Notes: a model not told the origin generated them from the sequence alone. Positions 37,326 through 45,916 are shown, counted from the stretch's first letter. The stretch is DNA of 64,000 nt from an uncultured Dongia sp. (GCF_936916975.1 NZ_CAKZGO010000003.1:62001-126000), one strand, 5' to 3'. A program made the numbers and translations.

Positions 37326-37535
37326 ATGTCCGCGACCGGCAACACGCGCGACGTTGTCCGGGGGCTGCGTGTTGCGCGACGCCTTGAATGAGGCATGATT
37401 GCCCTCAATCGCGGCTTGCTCTCGGACCCGACCGTGCCTTTCGGTGGCGTCAACCAAAGCGGCCTCGGGCGCGAAGGCGGACCTCACGGCATTTATGAGG
37501 TCCTGGAGACCAAATACATTGCAGCCACGATCTGA
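37326..37535 (+). pseudogene. Relic of an aldehyde dehydrogenase (succinate-semialdehyde dehydrogenase type), C-terminal end only
   Basis: Read in one frame, the 210 bases give about 69 codons matching the last part of NAD(P)-dependent aldehyde dehydrogenases of the GabD type: TRDVVRGLRVARRLE, then a TGA stop (37389-37391), then [13 protein letters not shown] and [21 protein letters not shown]. In intact enzymes the stop position holds an aromatic residue (LEYGM). About 85% of the gene, including the catalytic Cys and Glu, is missing. An intact GGAGGG ribosome site and ATG stand before it, so a large internal deletion probably fused the original start region to the C-terminus. Confidence 0.8.
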
Positions 37536-37559
37536 CCTTTGCATTGGGGAGCGAGATAA

Positions 37560-38375
37560 TTGACCAAAGATCCTTTTCGCAACCGCGATCACATCGAGAA
37601 TTTCGACACCCTGATCGAAGAGTACAAGATCAGGAGCGCCGCAACCCGCGCCTCGATCAACATGTTGGGCGGTGTGGCTTATGGTGCTGGGGCGGGCGAA
37701 AAACTGGACCTATTCTTCCCGAAAGGCTCCGACGGCAAACATCCTGTGCACCTGTTCATTCACGGCGGCTACTGGCGGATGTTTTCCAAGGAGGATTTCT
37801 CGTTCGTCGCCGCCACGATCACGTCCGCGGGCGCTATCGCCGCCATCATGGATTATGACCTGATGCCGGAAGTGCGAATGGATAGAATCGTCAGCCAGAT
37901 CCGGCAGGCGATCCAATGGCTCGCCGATAACATTGGTATCTACAAAGGGGACACCACACGCTTCTCGATCAGCGGTCATTCGGCCGGCGCCCATCTGGCA
38001 ACTTTCGCGTTCTGCGAAGGTGCCGGCAGTTTCAGGCCCGCCCGTGCACTGCTTCTCAGCGGGATATACGACCTGAAGCCACTGCAATTCTCATTCCTGC
38101 AGCCGCTCATCAATCTGACCGATCAAGAGGTGGCCGTGTTCTCGCCGCTTCACCACCGCCATGAAACAGGCACGCGCGTGACCGCAGCCTTTGGCGAACG
38201 CGAAACATATCCCTTCAAAATCCAAGGAACTGGTTTCGTAGAACACTTGGCACGACAGGGAATTCCTGCGACGGCACATATGCTCGGCGACGCCGACCAC
38301 ATGACCGCCGTGAGAGACCTTGGCACGCCCGAAAGCGAGGCGGGAAAATTGCTTATCCGGACCATTTGCGGCTAG
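37560..38375 (+). CDS. Alpha/beta hydrolase (kynurenine formamidase/esterase-like)
   Basis: 271 residues. The oxyanion motif HGGYW (His68-Trp72) and nucleophile elbow GHSAGAH (Ser141) fit the hormone-sensitive-lipase/arylformamidase group. The catalytic His is probably in GDADHMTAV near residue 252. The start is TTG 37560 with GGGGAG eight bases upstream; no ATG fits as well. It follows the broken aldehyde dehydrogenase and probably belonged to the same operon. The natural substrate (ester, lactone or formamide) cannot be told. Confidence 0.88.
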   Translation: MTKDPFRNRDHIENFDTLIEEYKIRSAATRASINMLGGVAYGAGAGEKLDLFFPKGSDGKHPVHLFIHGGYWRMFSKEDFSFVAATITSAGAIAAIMDYDLMPEVRMDRIVSQIRQAIQWLADNIGIYKGDTTRFSISGHSAGAHLATFAFCEGAGSFRPARALLLSGIYDLKPLQFSFLQPLINLTDQEVAVFSPLHHRHETGTRVTAAFGERETYPFKIQGTGFVEHLARQGIPATAHMLGDADHMTAVRDLGTPESEAGKLLIRTICG

Positions 38376-38760
38376 CCATCGGTACCCGGCGATCATCACC
38401 AAAGGAAAAACAGACAACCGGATGCGACAACCTTCGCCAAGCTGCTCGGTTCAGTCTGTTATCTCTAGGAATCAATAATTTAGGTGGGTTTTTGGCTGGG
38501 GGACTAGGATTCGAACCTAGACTGGCGGAGTCAGAGTCCGAGTTAACCGATTGATTTATTAGAGGGAATTCTCAAACCAAGGCATTTCCCGCCCCTTAAG
38601 CATCAATAGGTTAAGTCGACTTTTCAAACCAATATCCCCTGCAACGTCCACCCTCCGAGCATCAACGGTGCCTGACCAGGACTAAGGTGGATCGAGACCG
38701 GCATGGGGTCAAGGCGCGAACTTGCCGTCACGAACTTCATGTAAGTCCCGACCACCCATC
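38376..38760. other. Gene-free stretch at the island boundary
   Basis: There is no supported protein gene in these 385 bases. The tRNA-Gln 3' fragment lies in its middle. The remainder is of mixed composition and unassigned. It separates the metabolic region on the left from the accessory genes on the right. Confidence 0.6.
38493..38550 (-). other. 3' fragment of tRNA-Gln (CUG anticodon), probable attachment-site scar
   Basis: On the minus strand this is the 3' part of a glutamine tRNA. It holds the anticodon loop CTCTGAC (anticodon CTG), a perfect T-arm (CTAGG-TTCGAAT-CCTAG), the 3' acceptor strand TCCCCCA, the discriminator G and an encoded CCA. The 5' acceptor strand TGGGGGA and most of the D-arm are absent upstream, so it is not a complete gene. 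Integrases of the tyrosine type use tRNA 3' ends and leave such fragments at the far end of an element. By orientation, the element should lie on the higher-coordinate side. No integrase gene is in the window. Confidence 0.72.
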
Positions 38761-39288
38761 TCACAAGTAATTCAGAAGATCGAGCTGCGAAGGACCGCCT
38801 GCCTTGTGGATATCAACATAGTCTTTCCAAGTCTTAGTGCGATGCCCCAGCACAGGTCCATACGACCGTTCAATAGCGATGGCCTGCTTGACCACCCCAT
38901 GGACGGCCAAAGGGAAAATTCCATACGGCACCTTCAATTGGACGGCCCACGGCTGTTTCCATTGGTAGGTGCCGATGAAAGACTTCCCCGAATCGGCTAC
39001 CTCTTCATACTGGCGGAGTAGCTCCCTCACCCCGTCTTCAAACGGCTCGACCCGAAACTCGTCTAGGTATCTGCCGGTGAGGTTATAGCCCGTTGCTTCG
39101 TCGATCCCACTACCGGTCACACGGTATCTTACCCGAAAAGGATCGTGTTCGAATTCGACCAACATGACTTGGGGGAGGAGCGCCTTGATTGCCTCCAGGT
39201 CGAGTGTCGCGCGTTCCGGCGATGCTCCCTGCCCCAGCGCTTCCCAATGTCGGCGAAGTTCGGCGATCTCCGGAATGTCCCTTTCCAT
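38761..39288 (-). CDS. PAS_5-type PAS domain protein
   Basis: 175 residues (from ATG 39288). The sequence AELRRHWEALG, MLVEFEHDPFRVRYRVTGSGIDEATGYNLTGR and FPLAVHGVVKQAI is the pattern of the small single-PAS proteins common in alphaproteobacteria. They have no attached output domain and their ligand is unknown. The start region directly abuts a truncated transposase, so the gene's native upstream DNA may be lost. A longer frame to 39345 runs into transposase sequence and is not believed. A broken paralogue is at 51832-52280. Confidence 0.82.
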   Translation of the reverse strand: MERDIPEIAELRRHWEALGQGASPERATLDLEAIKALLPQVMLVEFEHDPFRVRYRVTGSGIDEATGYNLTGRYLDEFRVEPFEDGVRELLRQYEEVADSGKSFIGTYQWKQPWAVQLKVPYGIFPLAVHGVVKQAIAIERSYGPVLGHRTKTWKDYVDIHKAGGPSQLDLLNYL

Positions 39289-39307
39289 CTCTTCGGGTGT
39301 GACGGCT

Positions 39308-39841
39308 GCAGATCTTGAGAGCCCTGATCCTGATTGCCTCGTCAATGGCTGTGTATTGGAACCGCCGTACGATCGGCCCGGCTTTGCCCTCGAAGGCGAG
39401 GAATTTGACGTCCATCTGGATATGATGGCCAGGCACCTGCTTGTTGTAGCGCTTGGTGTGAATCTTCCGGGCGCGCGTGCCGCGCGGCAGTCTGTTTAGA
39501 TTGTGGCGCCTGAGAACGCGGTAGACGCTGGCGTCAGATATCTTGATGCCATAGTAGCGTGCGGGATACCAGACGATGCGGACTGGGCCGAGGTGATAGG
39601 CTTGGCGCAGATGCAGAACCTTTTCCACAATCCCCGGCGGTGTCTGGTTGGGCGGGTTCTTGGGGATAGGCCTGCCATTGACCAGGGTCGCCTCGCCTCC
39701 GGCCCGGTAGGCCGTCAGCCAGCGGTAGAAGCTGGCCCGCCCAATGCCAAAATAGCGGTATGTCCTGGCGACCTCGCCGGTCGCATCGGCATGGCGCAAG
39801 ATCTTCAGTTTCCTGGCAATTTCCTGTCTATCCCGGTCCAT
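39308..39841 (-). mobile_element. Truncated IS481-family transposase
   Basis: The minus-strand frame from ATG 39841 reads as the N-terminal ~175 residues of an IS481-type integrase. An HTH (RYFGIGRASFYRWLTAYRAGG) is followed by the start of the DDE catalytic core with the first Asp (HIQMDVKFLAF) and second Asp (QYTAIDEAIRIRALK). After KICSRHT the similarity ends, so the catalytic Glu and the C-terminus are missing. The break lies next to the PAS gene start. No terminal inverted repeats were recognised. It is a dead remnant. Confidence 0.85.
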
Positions 39842-40146
39842 CGATCCATTCTTCGTGCCCAGTTCTGGGATTCTACGAAAGATGTCTCGCAAGTCCGGTC
39901 ATTCCTACAGGTGACAGAGAACACTGTCATCTCTAGCTGGTGCCCGTAGGGCCTGAGCGCAGCCATAGCTGCGATACGATGCTGACGCCAGCAACATTGG
40001 ACTTCGAATGGAAAGCAAAACGTCTCCAAACCTTAGTAATGACTAGTCTAACACTTTTTCTACTATATATTCTCACGACTATAAAATATATTATTCAGAC
40101 ACAACATCAACCCTGCAGGGAGTTACTTAGATCGGGAGGCGGACAC
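39842..40146. other. AT-rich region upstream of the subtilase gene
   Basis: 305 bases with no supported gene. The half nearest the subtilase (about 40040-40105) is strikingly AT-rich with ATATATT and ATAAAATATATTATT stretches, unlike the surrounding coding DNA. It most likely holds the promoter of the subtilase-MBL pair. No exact boxes are claimed. Confidence 0.5.
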
Positions 40147-42393
40147 ATGGCCACGAAGCGCATCATCGCCTATTACATGCATGAGTATGAGGAAAGTGCC
40201 GCCAGATCGGCCATGCCAACTGGAGCATCCACGCAGTCCTATGTCGTAGGGGACATAGACGAGACCCTGATCGACGGCTTGAGAGAAAAGGGCCTCATCA
40301 TTCAGGAGATGGTGGAGCCACCACTGTCACCTCTGGTTGGGCTATCGCCACAGCTCACCGCCGTGGTCACGAAGATGGGCGCTGATTTTGCGGCTATGGA
40401 CACCGCCCTAGACTTCGACCCGACTGTCCCCCGCCTTTACACGATAAGCCTTGCTGGTCCCTTGCTGACGGAATGGCGGACACAGCTGACAGCGCTCGAC
40501 GTCAACATCGTCGAATCGATTGGTGCGCAACGTTACGTCGCAGAAATGCAGCTTCATCAGGCGGCGGCTGTTCGGCAGTTACCATTCGTGACGTCCGTAA
40601 GTGTGCATAACGAGCAGGAGCAGGCGCCACCCATTCCCTCGGCACAGGCCGGTCCACCGGTTGACATCGGCATCGACCGCATCCTGCCCTACGACATACG
40701 CCTCAAATCCGCGGACGACGCCAGTACGGTCCTCGCGTTTCTGGAGGGACGGAACGCGCTGGTGGCCGGACATCGGGGCAGAAAGATCCGCGTGCACATG
40801 TCCGAGAACTCGGACGTTCTCCCGGCGCTTGGCACCATGTCGGAAGTCATGCAGGTCATCGAGTTTGTTCCACCCAAGCTCAGCAACGACCGCGCGCGCG
40901 TCCTTGTCGGCGTCGAAGGCCCGACTCCCCCTGTCACAACGCTCATCCACTATGACGGCACCGACCAAATCATTGGCATCGCGGATACTGGCATCGACGA
41001 CAACCATCCCGATCTGCAAGGCCGATTTGTCGGCATATCCGCCCTCGGCCGGACTGGCGATCACTCGGACCCGAATGGCCACGGCACCCATGTAGCCGGT
41101 AGCATCGGCGGCGATGGCAGTGCCTCGCAAGGCGCCATCAAAGGAATCGCGCCTGCCGTCCGTTTCTTCTTCCAGTCGATCCTTGACTCGGACGGCAAGC
41201 TCAGCGGCCTGCCCTGGGATCTCAATGATCTGTTCGACGAAGCCTATCAACGCGGCGTGCGAATTCACAACAACAGCTGGGGCGCTAGTACCGCGTCACG
41301 CTACACATTTAATTCAATCGAGGTGGACGAGTTCGTCGCCGCCCATCGTGACATGGTGATCGTGATTGCCGCCGGCAATGAAGGATCTGCAAGCAATCCC
41401 TTGAACACCTCGCCGGGATCAGTCGACTGGTTGTCTATCGGCTCGCCTGCCACAGCCAAGAACGCCATCACCGTCGGGGCTAGCCAGACGGACCGCACGA
41501 CTGGAGGCTACTCAACCTATACCTGGGGCCAGACCTGGCCACAGCATTTTCCGAAGCCGCCGATCGCTGTCGAGAGGATCTCCGGCAATCCCGATTCCAT
41601 GGCAGCGTTCAGCAGTCGCGGCCCCTGCGACGATCGCCGCATCAAACCGGATGTCGTTGCGCCCGGTACCGACATCGCCTCGACCAAATCCGCACTCGCA
41701 CCGCTGCGCAATTTCTGGGGCAGCTATCCTGGCCACAGCGGTCACTATGCCTATATGGGCGGAACCAGCATGGCGGCGCCTGTCGTCACCGGCTGTCTCG
41801 CCCTCATTCGCCATTACCTGGTCAAGGATCGGCAGCACGAACCCTCGGCGGCCCTTCTCAAAGCCATTCTCATCAACAGTACCCGACACTTGAAGGGGGA
41901 CAGTTCCACCGCCAATTTCAACACGCTACCGAACTTTCACCAGGGATTCGGCTGCGTCCATATGCCCAGCGCGATCCCGACCGCACAGCAGAACGATTTC
42001 AGGTTGGAGTTCCTCGACACCTGGAAGGATCCGACACGGCAATTCACTGCAACCGGCCAGCGCTTCCGTTACCTCGTCTCGGCCAAAGATACACGTCCGT
42101 TGCAGTTCTGCCTTGCCTACACCGATCTGCCCGCGCGCGCCCTGCAGAACGACCTGAATCTTTTCATTCAGCAAGTGCCCAATGGCAGAAAATGGACCGG
42201 CAACGAACAGTTGCCCCTGCGAATCTCTCCGGTAGACGCCGAAAACAATGTCGAGGTCGTCCGTATCGATACGCCAGTGAAGGGTGACTATCTCATTCAG
42301 ATCACCGCCACCAATCTTCTTGGTACTACCGGCCAAGACTTTGCCCTGGTTGTCAGCGGCGATCTCACGAGCGGTTTGACCCTCGTTCCCTGA
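40147..42393 (+). CDS. Subtilisin-like (S8) serine protease, cytoplasmic, with long N-terminal domain
   Basis: 748 residues. The catalytic triad is complete: Asp280 (IADTGIDD), His312 (NGHGTHVAG) and Ser541 (GGTSMAAP), with the oxyanion Asn near 411 (AAGNEG). The ~270 residues before the protease domain are not a normal subtilase prodomain and match nothing I can name; about 150 residues follow it (beta-rich P-domain-like). There is no signal peptide, so it should act inside the cell. Start ATG 40147 follows GGGAGG; the in-frame extension upstream has an unlikely AT-rich translation. It forms a two-gene unit with the MBL-fold gene 46 bases downstream. Confidence 0.9.
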   Translation: MATKRIIAYYMHEYEESAARSAMPTGASTQSYVVGDIDETLIDGLREKGLIIQEMVEPPLSPLVGLSPQLTAVVTKMGADFAAMDTALDFDPTVPRLYTISLAGPLLTEWRTQLTALDVNIVESIGAQRYVAEMQLHQAAAVRQLPFVTSVSVHNEQEQAPPIPSAQAGPPVDIGIDRILPYDIRLKSADDASTVLAFLEGRNALVAGHRGRKIRVHMSENSDVLPALGTMSEVMQVIEFVPPKLSNDRARVLVGVEGPTPPVTTLIHYDGTDQIIGIADTGIDDNHPDLQGRFVGISALGRTGDHSDPNGHGTHVAGSIGGDGSASQGAIKGIAPAVRFFFQSILDSDGKLSGLPWDLNDLFDEAYQRGVRIHNNSWGASTASRYTFNSIEVDEFVAAHRDMVIVIAAGNEGSASNPLNTSPGSVDWLSIGSPATAKNAITVGASQTDRTTGGYSTYTWGQTWPQHFPKPPIAVERISGNPDSMAAFSSRGPCDDRRIKPDVVAPGTDIASTKSALAPLRNFWGSYPGHSGHYAYMGGTSMAAPVVTGCLALIRHYLVKDRQHEPSAALLKAILINSTRHLKGDSSTANFNTLPNFHQGFGCVHMPSAIPTAQQNDFRLEFLDTWKDPTRQFTATGQRFRYLVSAKDTRPLQFCLAYTDLPARALQNDLNLFIQQVPNGRKWTGNEQLPLRISPVDAENNVEVVRIDTPVKGDYLIQITATNLLGTTGQDFALVVSGDLTSGLTLVP

Positions 42394-42439
42394 CTGACGA
42401 GAGGCCATCACCAACCAAACGCCACTTAGGAGCAAAACA

Positions 42440-43543
42440 ATGTTCAAGCTAAGGATCGTGCAGGCGAATTACGGCGATTGTTTCATTTTGGAGTACGGTA
42501 CGCCGGCCGCGCCGCGCTATCTGCTGATCGACGGTGGTCCGCTCAACGTCTTTTCTGATCATCTTGAAAGCGAATTGCAGGCCATCGCCGATTCCGGCGG
42601 CAAGCTTGACTTGGTCGCGGTCAGTCACGTCGATACTGATCACATTGTTGGTGTCATGGATCTCATGGCCTCGCTGCGAGACCAGCGCACCAATGGCACC
42701 GACGAGCTGATCGGGATAAATGCTATCTGGCACAACAGCTTCTCCAGCACGCTGGATTCGGATGGCGAGATTCAATCCCGACTGAACGGCCTGCTTGGCG
42801 CATTCAGTAGTGCGACCCCACAATCGACGGCGGCGGTTGCAGGTATCGGCGAGGGCAATCGGGTCCGCCAGTTCGCCCTCCAGCTCGGCATACCGATCAA
42901 CGATGGCTTCGCTGATAACCTCATCTGCGTCGACGATGCGCCAGACCCGATTCAGTTCGGCAACCTCTCCCTACAGATTGTCGGTCCGACCCGCGCCAAT
43001 CTCGATGAACTACACGACGATTGGGAGGAATGGCTCGATAAGATGGGCGCCGAGCTCGCCAGCAGCGATCCGTCGGCAAAGGCCAACGCCGACATTAGCA
43101 TTCCCAATCTCAGCAGCGTCATGTTTCTGGCGATGGCTCACGGCAAGACGATCCTGCTCACAGGCGACGGCCGCAGCGATCATCTCCTGTCCGGGCTGAT
43201 AGCGAGTGGCTTGCTCAGCGAGGGTGGCACCCTTCACGTCGACATCCTCAAGGTCATGCATCATGGCAGCGACCGCAACGCGACCAAGAAATTCTTCAAG
43301 ACGGTTACGGCCGACACCTATGTCGTATCCGCGAACGGCCATCCGGATAACCCTGATCTCGCTACACTGATCTGGATTGTTGAAGCGGCACAGGCGGCGG
43401 ATCGCAACATCCGTCTAGTCTTCACCAACGAGACCCCAGCGACTAGAAAACTCCGCAACGAATACCCACCTGCAGACTATGGCTACGATCTGGCCATTCT
43501 CGCCCGCAGCAAGCACGCCATGACTCTCTCGCTCGCCGATTAA
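42440..43543 (+). CDS. Metallo-beta-lactamase-fold hydrolase (ComEC-like MBL)
   Basis: 367 residues. The metal motif is SHVDTDHIVG (His63, Asp65, Asp67, His68), with a further conserved loop ILLTGDGRSDHLL and a later His cluster KVMHHGSDRN. This is the arrangement of ComEC/Rec2-type and phosphodiesterase-like MBL enzymes, without any membrane segment. AGGAG sits eight bases before ATG 42440. It pairs with the cytoplasmic subtilase, a combination suggestive of a protease-activated or protease-regulated nuclease. The target, whether nucleic acid or another phosphodiester, is not known. Confidence 0.88.
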   Translation: MFKLRIVQANYGDCFILEYGTPAAPRYLLIDGGPLNVFSDHLESELQAIADSGGKLDLVAVSHVDTDHIVGVMDLMASLRDQRTNGTDELIGINAIWHNSFSSTLDSDGEIQSRLNGLLGAFSSATPQSTAAVAGIGEGNRVRQFALQLGIPINDGFADNLICVDDAPDPIQFGNLSLQIVGPTRANLDELHDDWEEWLDKMGAELASSDPSAKANADISIPNLSSVMFLAMAHGKTILLTGDGRSDHLLSGLIASGLLSEGGTLHVDILKVMHHGSDRNATKKFFKTVTADTYVVSANGHPDNPDLATLIWIVEAAQAADRNIRLVFTNETPATRKLRNEYPPADYGYDLAILARSKHAMTLSLAD

Positions 43544-43556
43544 CCAGCGAGCGAGA
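43527..43556 (+). terminator. Hairpin overlapping the MBL-gene stop codon
   Basis: A perfect 10-bp stem (TCTCGCTCGC, 43527-43536; GCGAGCGAGA, 43547-43556) with a 10-base loop contains the TAA stop. No U-run follows. It may end or stabilise the subtilase-MBL transcript. Confidence 0.45.
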
Positions 43557-43835
43557 CAGCAGAAATTTGCGGCTTGGTTTGGCGTCCCCAACGGGGAGTT
43601 TACATCGTATCGCCACCAACACATTGATTTAACACATTTTTTACTCGGCGAACATGTACGTCAATGTGTACAAATCGCCGATGCTTGTCAACAAATTGGA
43701 CAAATTAGACCCAGGCTTGCAGTCACCAGCCTTTTCCCGCTCCCCTGGTAGTTGTATATACCTTCACATTTCTCGACGATTAAGTAGATTCGTCGAAGAT
43801 ACCAAAACAACACACGCTCTGGGGGACGGCAAGAG

Positions 43836-44609
43836 ATGGGCATCAATTCAAGCCGCGATTTTATAAAAGAACTTAAGGCGCATCCTGAGAACTTTTATAT
43901 CATCCACTATTCATGTCAGAGCCTTTACGACGATAACGCTAGCCTGTCCCCTCGGATCACCTCCATCGCTATCACGCATTTCTCCACGGAACAGACTGTC
44001 AGCTTCTCGACCCACTCCATCGCAGAAGAACTCCACATTGCGCGCGACCAAGTTATCAACCGCTTTGATGATGTGGAAAGGCAGTTGCTTCGCGAATTCT
44101 ATGCGTTCGTTCGTGATAGGCGCGACAAATACTGGGTACACTGGAATATGAGAAACCTAACTTACGGGTTCGAACACTTAGAACACCGTTATAGAGTTCT
44201 CGGCGGAACTGACGCATCCGTCATTCCGGTAGAAAGACGACTGAATCTAAATGACTTACTGGCTAATCGCTATGGTAGCGACTATGCGGCCGATCCAAAG
44301 ATGAAAAATCTGATGGAATCGAACGGAGGAATTCACAGGGATTTCTTAACTGGCCCAGAAGAGGTAGAGGCGTTCGGGAGGAACGAGTTTATTCGAATGC
44401 ACAACTCCACCCTCGCAAAAATCGGCTTCTTTTATCGAGTTATGCATAAGCTCGTCACCGGAAAGCTAAAGACTGCATCGCGAGGCTTTGGCGTAACGCT
44501 CGACAGAATATTCGAAGGCCGTGCCGCCAAAGCCATTGGCTTAGTTGCAACGATAGTTACCATCCCCATCGCCACGTGGCAGGGCTATTTATGGATCTGG
44601 TCCACCTAA
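43836..44609 (+). CDS. Hypothetical protein with C-terminal membrane anchor
   Basis: 257 residues. The N-terminal ~130 residues (YIIHYSCQSLYDDNASLSPRITSIAI and KYWVHWNMRNLTYGFEHLEHRY) have the rhythm of an RNase-H-like DEDD exonuclease, with the usual DxE motif replaced by HYSCQS. This resemblance is only by eye. The protein ends in a single hydrophobic helix (about 232-252), a tail anchor to the inner membrane. Codon use and base composition are more AT-rich than in the metabolic genes, suggesting recent acquisition. It is flanked by non-coding DNA on both sides and seems monocistronic. Function unknown. Confidence 0.75.
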   Translation: MGINSSRDFIKELKAHPENFYIIHYSCQSLYDDNASLSPRITSIAITHFSTEQTVSFSTHSIAEELHIARDQVINRFDDVERQLLREFYAFVRDRRDKYWVHWNMRNLTYGFEHLEHRYRVLGGTDASVIPVERRLNLNDLLANRYGSDYAADPKMKNLMESNGGIHRDFLTGPEEVEAFGRNEFIRMHNSTLAKIGFFYRVMHKLVTGKLKTASRGFGVTLDRIFEGRAAKAIGLVATIVTIPIATWQGYLWIWST

Positions 44610-44729
44610 TATCTCCCCAAGCAGACCATATCAACCAGTGAGCGCGCTTGTTACGCGCGCAAAATAGGCCCGCGCAAGCGCAAACACTCTAATGAGCAGG
44701 CCACGACCAGCGAAACCGAGAGATGGAAA

Positions 44730-45602
44730 ATGACCCTCCCCACTCTTACCCAAGCACACCCACCGCTACCGCTTGCCGATCTAGTGCGTGAGATCAACAG
44801 GTTTGCGACGATGGAAGAGTCGGAAAAGCGCGCGCTAATTAGCCGACTTGTCAAAATACATCCGATGCTGAGTCTTAAATGGGGACCAGGCCATCAGTTT
44901 CGCAGAGTAAGGAAGTTCTCTTCAGGCGTCACACCTCAACACGTCGATGAAATCATATGGCGCCAGGATGCACCAGCGACGCTAGGACGAGCAAACCCGA
45001 AGGGCTTCTCTGTCATGTATGTAGCGGATCGCCAAGATACTGCCCTAAGGGAAGCGCGGATCAATGCCGATTGGGTCACCATTTCTGAATTTCAAATTCG
45101 ACCGGGAAGCTCCATCTTCATCTACCCAATAGGTGAACTCCTCCAAATTGTCCGGACAGGGCGCGGTTTTCTCTCTGGAGATGCGTCCGATGGCATCTCG
45201 GCGATGCTCAATGCCTGTCCCCATGAAGAAGCTCAGTCACTTCTTCTAACCGACGCTTTCCTATTCGAACAACTCGTGGGACATGACGATTATGAGTTAT
45301 CATCCTTCGTCGCGATGGAGATCTTCTCAAAATCGGACCACATAACAGCCATCGCTTATAGCAGCGTGCGTCAACTTGGCGCCATCAATCTTGCAATTAA
45401 GGCAGACACCTTTTGGCACTCATGGGGACTGACCTCCTTGAGGCATGGCTATGCCGAACATTTAGCGCGTGGCTTCTATCAGCTTTCGAGAATCACACGG
45501 GCGAATGGAATCTGCAAATCGGGAAAACTTTCTTGGGAGCCAACATCGGATGACGAGTTATCGACTGCCCCACTCGATCCACCCTACTTCCCTGAAAGCT
45601 GA
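44730..45602 (+). CDS. RES-domain protein
   Basis: 290 residues. The RES fold (ADP-ribosyltransferase-like, named for conserved Arg, Glu, Ser) is recognised by FRRVRKF, then LGRANPKGFSVMYVADRQDTALREAR (near 86-111), and a late LLLTDAFLFEQLV segment. RES proteins are best known as NAD-degrading toxins paired with an Xre/MbcA-type antitoxin; here no such partner gene is adjacent, and the protein is longer than typical toxins (~150-220). The ~60-residue N-terminal addition and the absence of an antitoxin suggest a stand-alone or island-borne effector. Confidence 0.82.
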   Translation: MTLPTLTQAHPPLPLADLVREINRFATMEESEKRALISRLVKIHPMLSLKWGPGHQFRRVRKFSSGVTPQHVDEIIWRQDAPATLGRANPKGFSVMYVADRQDTALREARINADWVTISEFQIRPGSSIFIYPIGELLQIVRTGRGFLSGDASDGISAMLNACPHEEAQSLLLTDAFLFEQLVGHDDYELSSFVAMEIFSKSDHITAIAYSSVRQLGAINLAIKADTFWHSWGLTSLRHGYAEHLARGFYQLSRITRANGICKSGKLSWEPTSDDELSTAPLDPPYFPES

Positions 45603-45679
45603 TTAGCGCTGGCGCAACGTTTCACTTTCTCTAGTCCACTATCCCCTAATACGTTGTGGGCAGGGACGATCAAGAGAGA

Positions 45680-45916
45680 ATGATAAGAAGTCCTTTGGGA
45701 AATTCTAGATTGACCGACAAATTCACATTTCTGGATCGCAACGGCGAATATGAACTCCGCCGATGGGAGAAACGGAAGCCGGACGGCGGATGGATCACGC
45801 TATATCGGGGAGAGCGGTATATCGACTTTGGGAACAGCGTTAGGAAGCGCCACCCGGAAGATCATGTCTTCGAGACCGAGGCTGAAGGGCGAGCTTGGCT
45901 TGCAGCACAGACTTAG
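45680..45916 (+). CDS. Small hypothetical protein
   Basis: 78 residues, charged, with a compact beta-rich look (DKFTFLDRNGEYELRRWEKR, then WITLYRGERYIDF). AGAGAG precedes ATG 45680; a GTG at 45656 would add eight residues. It lies between the RES gene and the zinc-ribbon gene. No family is recognised; it is a candidate small partner of a neighbour, for example an immunity protein, but nothing beyond position supports that. Confidence 0.55.
   Translation: MIRSPLGNSRLTDKFTFLDRNGEYELRRWEKRKPDGGWITLYRGERYIDFGNSVRKRHPEDHVFETEAEGRAWLAAQT

Noticed and set aside
37308-37592. Minus-strand frame across the aldehyde dehydrogenase relic
   Set aside because: The plus strand has clear dehydrogenase similarity; the minus-strand frame has none.
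38366-38554. Open frame whose translation ends in GFEPRLAESESE
   Set aside because: This is the well-known artefact of translating a tRNA gene antisense; the sequence is the tRNA-Gln fragment.
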